64,000 bases of DNA, taken from Candidatus Fredericiella danica (GTDB lineage: Bacteria > Chloroflexota > Anaerolineae > Caldilineales > Caldilineaceae). A model generated the notes under the pieces. The model made no database searches, was not told where the DNA came from, and worked only from the letters and a program-made list of their open reading frames with translations. The stretch lies in the NCBI GenBank assembly GCA_016713335.1, contig JADJPH010000007.1, forward strand, positions 124,001 through 188,000. Direction: 5' to 3'. The position numbers and the translations under genes were made by a program. Below, in pieces: positions 58,787 to 64,000 of the stretch. How positions within the stretch are numbered: position 1 is the stretch's first letter; the number at the start of each line of letters is the position of its first letter.

Positions 58787-58815
58787 TTCAAGCATTTGCC
58801 ATATCATGCTATACT
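58787..58815 (+). promoter_or_regulatory. Promoter candidate for the EEP/PLD genes
   Basis: TTCAAG, 17 bases, TATACT, about 68 bases before the ATG at 58883. The -35 element is weak. Confidence 0.45.
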
Positions 58816-58882
58816 CTTATCTACCAACGCAAGCCCGCTCTTCGCAGATTTTTCGCCATGATCAATCACCCAAAGGAACCCC

Positions 58883-60386
58883 ATGAACGCGCTTGAACTG
58901 CTTTACGCGCAGAACACCATCTCGCGCAAGCGGGGCGCGCTGCAGCAGACACTGACAGTCTGTCTCGTCGTGGAGAACCTTGGCTTTGCCAAAACGGTGG
59001 AGGTGCGTTGGACAGGCGAAGAGGGTCTCTGGGAAACGGCTCCGGCAACCTTTCACAGCGCAGCCGGTCAGAATCGTGAACTCTGGCAGGCGCAGGTCAC
59101 GCGCCAGGCGACCGCGGAAACATCGTTGCCGGGGAATATCGTCTTTGCGCTCCGGGCGCACGTGGGGGGGCGGGAATATTGGAACAACAATGCGGGCGCC
59201 AACTTCGTGCTGGAGGCCGATTCTGGCATCCGCCTTCGCCCGGGCTGCCGATTGTGAATCTTGCCGGCGAGCGCCGGCTGCAGGCCGATCAGCGCGTCTT
59301 GCCGGTTGCCGTGGCCGTGGATCGCCGGCATCGACCGCAAGCGGTCTTTGTCGAATGGAGTGCTGACGGCTGGCGCACCCGGCACCGGACGCCCTGTTTC
59401 TCGACGCGCGACCACTGGGACAAGACGGAACAGTCGAACGCTCGCAACCCGAATCAATATGGCATCGAGGTATGGGGTGGCCGGGTCAAGGTGCGCGATG
59501 TCTATCGGGTCGAATACGCGGTGGTCTGCATCGACGCAGACGGCCGTGAACTGTGGGACAACAATCTGGGCGCCAACTATCGGGTCCGGCGCAATGACCT
59601 GAAAGTGATGACGCTCAATCTGCATTGTTATCAAGAAGAGGATCAGGACGCCAAGTTCACCACGATTGCCAGGGCCATTGCCGAACTCGATGTTGACATC
59701 GTCTGTCTGCAGGAGGTGGCTGAGCATTGGAATGGTGGCGCCGGTGACTGGGCATCCAACTCGGCCCGGATCATTCAGGAACGGATTGGGCGCCCCTACC
59801 AACTCTTCACGGATTGGTCACATCTTGGCTTTGATCGCTTTCGTGAATCCGTGGCAATTCTGACTCGCTACCCCATCCTGAAGCAAGACGCGCGCTATGT
59901 CTCTGCGAATCAGAACATCTACGATATTCACGCGCAAGGCAATCATGGTGCAGGTAGAGGCGCCGGGCATGGGTTTGATCAACGTGTTCTGCGCCCATGT
60001 GAGTTGGTGGAACGACGGCTTCCCTGAACAATTCGATGCTTTGACAAAGTGGGCGCAGCAGTTAGCCGGGGCTGATGTGGCTGCCACATTGCTCTGCGGT
60101 GATTTCAACATCAAAGCGGGCGCTGAGGGCTATGCACACGTCGTGCAACGTGGAGACTACGAGGACCAGTATCTGCGTATCCGCCGGAAAGAGGTTTTTG
60201 ATGCGATTTTCCGGCAGCAAACCGAAAATGCGTTGGCGCGCCTGCACGACGACCATCGCATCGACTATATCTGGCTGACGCGGGGGCAAGCTTAAGGCAA
60301 AAAGTGCAAAGATGCTGTTCACAGAAAAACAATACGGGCGCGTCTCTGACCATGTTGGTTATCTGGTGGCATTTGAGCCCGAATAA
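58883..60386 (+). CDS. Endonuclease/exonuclease/phosphatase-family enzyme with two starch-binding-like domains
   Basis: About 500 aa, AAAGGA before ATG 58883. Two N-terminal CBM21-like beta modules (about 1-115 and 125-235) each end in a W-x-NN-x-GANY/F signature (EYWNNNAGANF, ELWDNNLGANY). The EEP catalytic domain has LKVMTLNLHCYQEED, DIVCLQEVAEHWN, VFCAHVSWWND, LLCGDFNIKAG, HRIDYIWL and GRVSDHVGYLV, with Asn, Glu, Asp-Asn and Asp-His catalytic residues present. It should cleave phosphodiesters or phosphomonoesters with Mg2+. Breaks lie near 59247, 59935 and 60285. No signal peptide is visible. The next gene is a PLD-like partner. Confidence 0.8.
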
Positions 60387-60431
60387 GGGGACCAGAGATC
60401 GCTCAAATTGCATCATGACGAGGTGGGAAAC

Positions 60432-62026
60432 ATGGAATTCGCCGAGAAGTACGCTTTTCCAATCGAAGGTCAATTGGGCACAGCGTTTCCCCGGAACAAC
60501 GACTTTGGCGAAGTCTTCTATCTGCGCTGGGGCAAAATCCGCTTTGATGTCCATTGGGGTCCTGAACTCAACATCAAAGTACTCCTGAAGATCTATCGTT
60601 CCGACGGCGTTTGCGAGCACTTCGTCGTCGATACGGAAGAGCGGCGGGCGCAGTGGAATCACCATTAGCGCGTCACGCAGGATTTCTTTGTACACCCTTT
60701 CCCGCGGGATCTCGGCCGCATCACTGCCGTCAAGTTCTCCTACGTTGTCCATTTGGACGAACGATCCATTCCGTCCGAACACGAGTATATCTTCATGGAC
60801 GGCTATCACTTTGATCATGATCAGTTCCAGCGCCGCGAGATCAATGCGGAATTCGCAACACCCAACACATGGCAGACGGTTGAGGCGGACGCGGGGATGC
60901 TACAGCGGGATGTCGATTACATCAACGGTCATTTTGACTCGCTGCATCTGACGCCGAAGTTCACGAAAGGCGTACCCTATCATCCGTACCATCCAAAACA
61001 GTATATCCACGACCAGATCGACGCCGTCATCGCCAGCCGGCAAGCCCGTCCAGAGCGGCTGCACACCATCAAGGTCTGCGTGGACTGCATCGACGATACG
61101 GACTTTGTGAATCACCTGCTGCACGCTGCGGGCAATGGCGTCTGGGTGCAGATTCAGGTGGATTGGCGCAAGATGACGCTCACGAATAGCCCCAATTACG
61201 TGCGTTTGAAGCGTTCGGGGGTTGAACTCTTGGGAGTCTTCTGCAATCCCAAGCACCACAAGATCGAAGTGGCGCCCGACATGCACAACAAGTTCATCAT
61301 CTTCGGGGATCGTCACGCAATTCTGGGATCTTTCAACATCACCTTTGATCGCTGGGGATCGAACTGGGAATCGGGGATGACGTTCCAGTCCAAGGGATTC
61401 TGCCGGCTGCTCGATAACATTTTCCAAAGTATTCGTGGAGGGGTGATCCAAAAATACTGGGTCGATCCACTCAGCCATTTCAATCTCCTGTACACTTATG
61501 GCCGGCAAGCGCTATCGAATGGGAAATACTACCGGCCCCATCAAGCGATTCTCGCCGAGGTGCAGCGGGCGCAGCGTTCGATCAAGATGAGTCTATTCTT
61601 GATCGGTGAAATGACGGTGAACACGAAGATAGCGTGATCGACGCCTTGATCCAGGCCTTCTACCGCGGGGTTGACGTGCAGGTGCTGCTGAATGGACATC
61701 TGGCGCGTAAGGGTGACCCAGGTGAAGAGCACACGATGGCGGAGGAACTGGCGCGCCCACTGCTCCCTGCAGTCTACCGGCTAAAACGTGCCGGGGTGCC
61801 CGTGCTTCTTGCTTACGGCACGCACGATCAGCCGGTGCCCTATTGCCCAATCCACTCCAAATATGCCATCATTGATGACTGGAGAGTGTTGGAGGGCAGC
61901 TTTAACTGGTATAACACTTCAACCTATTCCCACGACCTCTACGTCGTCGCGGCCAACGCCTGGGTTGCGAAACTGTATACGGATGAGTGGGTGCAGACCT
62001 ACAATTCATTCCGCATCTTTGCGTAG
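60432..62026 (+). CDS. Phospholipase D-like protein with CBM-like N-terminus, amber codon and one frame break
   Basis: About 530 aa from ATG 60432. The N-terminus (LGTAFPRNNDFGEVFYLRWG) is a beta domain like the carbohydrate-binding modules of the EEP gene. A TAG at 60666-60668 interrupts the same frame within this domain. Two PLD half-sites follow: HNKFIIFGDRHAILGSFNIT, where the HKD Asp position is Gly with Asp one residue later, and HSKYAIIDDWRVLEGSFNW, a complete HxK(x)4D. The frame also breaks near 61612. PLD-fold enzymes need two such motifs, so activity is uncertain. Function could be a phospholipase or nuclease. Confidence 0.75.
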
Positions 62027-62083
62027 CACTCTGGCGCTCGCAACACGCACCGCGTTTTTGCCGCCACTAACATCGTTATGCGT

Positions 62084-62089
62084 TATAAT
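62084..62089 (+). promoter_or_regulatory. -10 element of the dtxR/merR operon
   Basis: TATAAT, 20 bases before the start ATG, is a consensus -10; no well-spaced -35 is seen. The flanking TTATGCGTTATAA is partly palindromic and could be a metal-regulator site. Confidence 0.45.
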
Positions 62090-62109
62090 GGGTGAGGTAG
62101 GAGGCGACC

Positions 62110-62790
62110 ATGACCAAGCATAGACCTGCGCCTGACCATAAGGTGCTGACGCCGGCCCACGAAGACTACCTGAAGGCCATCTATACCGTACAAGCGCGCG
62201 GGGAAGAGGTCAGCAATTCCGCGTTGGCCGCGCAACTGGATGTTTCGCCGGCATCGACGACGAACATGGTGAAGAAACTGGCCGACCTGGGGCTGGTAGT
62301 CTACGAACCGTACCAGACGGTCCAGTTGACGGAGTCGGGCAATCGGGTTGCGCTGGAAGTGCTGCGACACCACCGCCTGCTCGAACTCTATCTGCGCGAA
62401 AAACTGAATCTGCCCTGGGAAAGTGTGCATGAGGAGGCGGAGCGGCTGGAGCACGTCATCAGCGAGGCGCTGGAAGATGCCATTGCCGAGGCGTTGGGTG
62501 ACCCGACGCTGGATCCGCACGGAGACCCAATCCCGTCCAAGGCAGGCGTGGTGGAATGCGCCTGTGGCATCCGCCTGACCGAGGCGGAACTGGACCGGCC
62601 GTACGAGATCGTCCGTGTGTTGCTGCAGGATCCGGACCGCCTTGTCTATCTTGGCGGCATGCATCTCTATCCGCATTCCGTGGTGACCGTGCTCAAGCGT
62701 GCGCCGTTTTCCGGGCCGCTTCTGATCGAGGTGGCCGATGAGCGCCATTCACTGGCCCATGACATGGCGCTGGCGCTTGTCGTAAAATAG
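62110..62790 (+). CDS. DtxR/MntR-family metal-dependent regulator
   Basis: 226 aa with a perfect TAGGAGG before the ATG. Winged HTH (EDYLKAIYTVQARGEEVSNSALAAQLDVSPASTTNMVKKL), dimerisation region (HHRLLELYLREKLNLPWESVHEEAERLEHVIS) with the His/Glu metal ligands, and a C-terminal FeoA/SH3-like domain (RPYEIVRVLLQDP). It probably senses Mn2+ or Fe2+ and may control its own promoter. It is followed two bases later by the merR gene. Confidence 0.93.
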   Translation: MTKHRPAPDHKVLTPAHEDYLKAIYTVQARGEEVSNSALAAQLDVSPASTTNMVKKLADLGLVVYEPYQTVQLTESGNRVALEVLRHHRLLELYLREKLNLPWESVHEEAERLEHVISEALEDAIAEALGDPTLDPHGDPIPSKAGVVECACGIRLTEAELDRPYEIVRVLLQDPDRLVYLGGMHLYPHSVVTVLKRAPFSGPLLIEVADERHSLAHDMALALVVK

Positions 62791-62792
62791 AC

Positions 62793-63651
62793 ATGTTTAA
62801 GATTGGCGACTTCTCGCGCGTCTCGCAAGTATCCGTGCGCATGTTGCGCCATTACGACAAACTTGGGTTGCTGGCGCCGGGTCACATCGACAAGTTCACC
62901 GGGTATCGTTACTACACACTCGACCAACTTCCTCGTCTCAATCGTATCGTCGCGCTTAATGACCTGGGCTTGACGCTGGCAACAGATCAGTGAACTGCTG
63001 GGTGACGAAGGCGATCTGCCGGTCGAGCAATTGCGCGGTATGTTGGCGTTGCGCCGGGTTGAGATCGAACGAGAAATTGCTGACAAGCGCTGGCAACTGG
63101 CGAATGTCGAGATGCGGCTCCAGCAGATCGAGCACGAACACGATCCTGAACCCTATGAGATCGTGGTCAAAGAGTTGCCACCGTTGCACGTGGCGTCCTT
63201 GCGCCATTTATCCCCAACGATTTTGGAGGTGGGCTATTTCTGCGAGACGCTGTATGGGCAACTCTATACGCGTCTGGAGGAGCTGGGGGTGACGCCGCTT
63301 GAACCGGAAATGACGTTCTACCACAACGAAGAGTATGCCGATACAGACATCGACATGGAAGTGGCCGTCCCGGTCGATGCGATGGTTACGCATACGCCGC
63401 CGGCTGATGACTATCTGAACTTTCGCGAAGAGCCGGGCCGGACGCTTGCGGCGGCGCTGGTTTTTGAGGGTGGGTACAGCGAAGTGGGGGGTCCGATCCA
63501 ATCGTTGTTGAAGTGGATTGGGCAGCACAACCACACCACTGCGGGTCCTCTGCGTGAACTCCATCTTTCCGGCCGCGCCCACGGCTGCGGCATCGTTGCT
63601 GCGTCAGTGCCTGTGATCGAGATACAAGTCCCCATTACACCGATCAAATAA
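62793..63651 (+). CDS. MerR-family regulator with GyrI-like effector domain, one frame break
   Basis: About 285 aa from ATG 62793. MerR HTH MFKIGDFSRVSQVSVRMLRHYDKLGLL, then TGYRYYTLDQLPRLNRI, a coiled coil (EIEREIADKRWQLANVEMRLQQIE) and a GyrI-like ligand-binding domain (VKELPPLHVASLRHL, then AALVFEGGYSEVG). The frame breaks at about 62980 within GGCAACAGATCAG; QQISELLGDEGDLP should follow. Such proteins respond to hydrophobic or cationic compounds. Transcribed with the dtxR gene. Confidence 0.85.
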
Positions 63652-63738
63652 CCGAGTCACGTCCGTCAGAGCCACGCCGTGAGTAAGTGGTGCGCCTACA
63701 GGTTCATAATTTTAGAAAGAAAATCCTGCGCCTTCTGT

Positions 63739-64000
63739 TCATCGATTTGAGAATCTGGCATCGATGAGCCTGTTTATTGCCCTCCCGTCAAACTGCGATA
63801 CACCACGCGAGTTCCGTCCAGCCCAGTGCCGAAGTAGGATGGTTGCGTCAAGGAGATCCTTCTGAAACATCGACACGAGCGCGGTATTAACAATTTTCCC
63901 AGGATCAATCCCAACAAAATAAATCATGAATACCGACTTGCCGCCAGCAAGAAATTCCAGCATCTTGTCCAAGTTGTATGCCTTCGGATTTGAATTCAGA
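63739..64000 (-). CDS. C-terminal fragment of an unidentified protein (runs off the window)
   Basis: About 86 codons of open frame enter from the window edge and end at 63739. Text: NPKAYNLDKMLEFLAGGKS, VGIDPGKIVNTALVSMFQKD, LLDATILLRHWAGRNSRGVSQ. The pattern recalls C-termini of some restriction-type endonucleases, but I cannot name the family with confidence. Codon use looks less GC-rich than that of its neighbours. Confidence 0.5.
   Translation of the reverse strand, partial: LNSNPKAYNLDKMLEFLAGGKSVFMIYFVGIDPGKIVNTALVSMFQKDLLDATILLRHWAGRNSRGVSQFDGRAINRLIDARFSNR

Overview
The window is GC-rich, gene-dense bacterial DNA that most resembles Chloroflexota (Anaerolineae/Caldilineae-like). The support is gene content and style: secreted proteins with SH3 modules and Pro/Thr-rich linkers, a bacterial translin, EAD1-type effector-associated domains, split B12-dependent mutase genes, and DUF7670, DUF6062 and DUF6391 proteins. 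No rRNA, phage, insertion sequence or CRISPR array was seen. One tRNA, tRNA-Glu(CTC), is clear.

Layout. 0-8 kb: a methyltransferase cut by the window edge, a protein with two EAD1 domains, a solitary Dam-type adenine methylase, a radical-SAM pair (TIGR03960/TIGR03936) and tag. 8-19 kb: secreted or membrane proteins with SH3, PPC-like, FAS1 and lamin-tail modules, a membrane one-component regulator, and a metzincin-like protein with an EAD1 tail but no catalytic Glu. 19-28 kb: DUF6062, DUF4239 and hydantoinase genes, then a BMP-type nucleoside ABC importer. 28-38 kb: a damaged stretch (glycosidase-like, histone-deacetylase-like, TPR, ndk, GNAT, a Dam remnant) followed by a LacI regulator and a GH31 alpha-xylosidase. 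38-45 kb: recF, holA, MazG-like and zinc-ribbon genes, then a MoxR ATPase with a VWA partner. 45-54 kb: a six-gene minus-strand operon (AMP ligase, GNAT, phytol/dolichol-kinase-like, DUF3419/BtaA-like, PEP-utilising phosphotransferase, UbiA prenyltransferase) that looks like an undescribed lipid or isoprenoid pathway. 54-64 kb: a translin operon, meaB with a B12-binding subunit, an EEP phosphodiesterase beside a PLD-like enzyme, DtxR and MerR regulators, and an edge fragment.

Many otherwise well-conserved genes are split by one- or two-base indels, often in homopolymers or short repeats. This pattern is more like consensus error than mass pseudogenisation, so I give split genes as single entries and state where the frame breaks. 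Exceptions that look like real decay are the Dam remnant (internal deletion), the second zinc-ribbon copy and possibly an in-frame amber codon in the PLD-like gene.

All family names come from reading the sequence and from recall of families; no database search was run.
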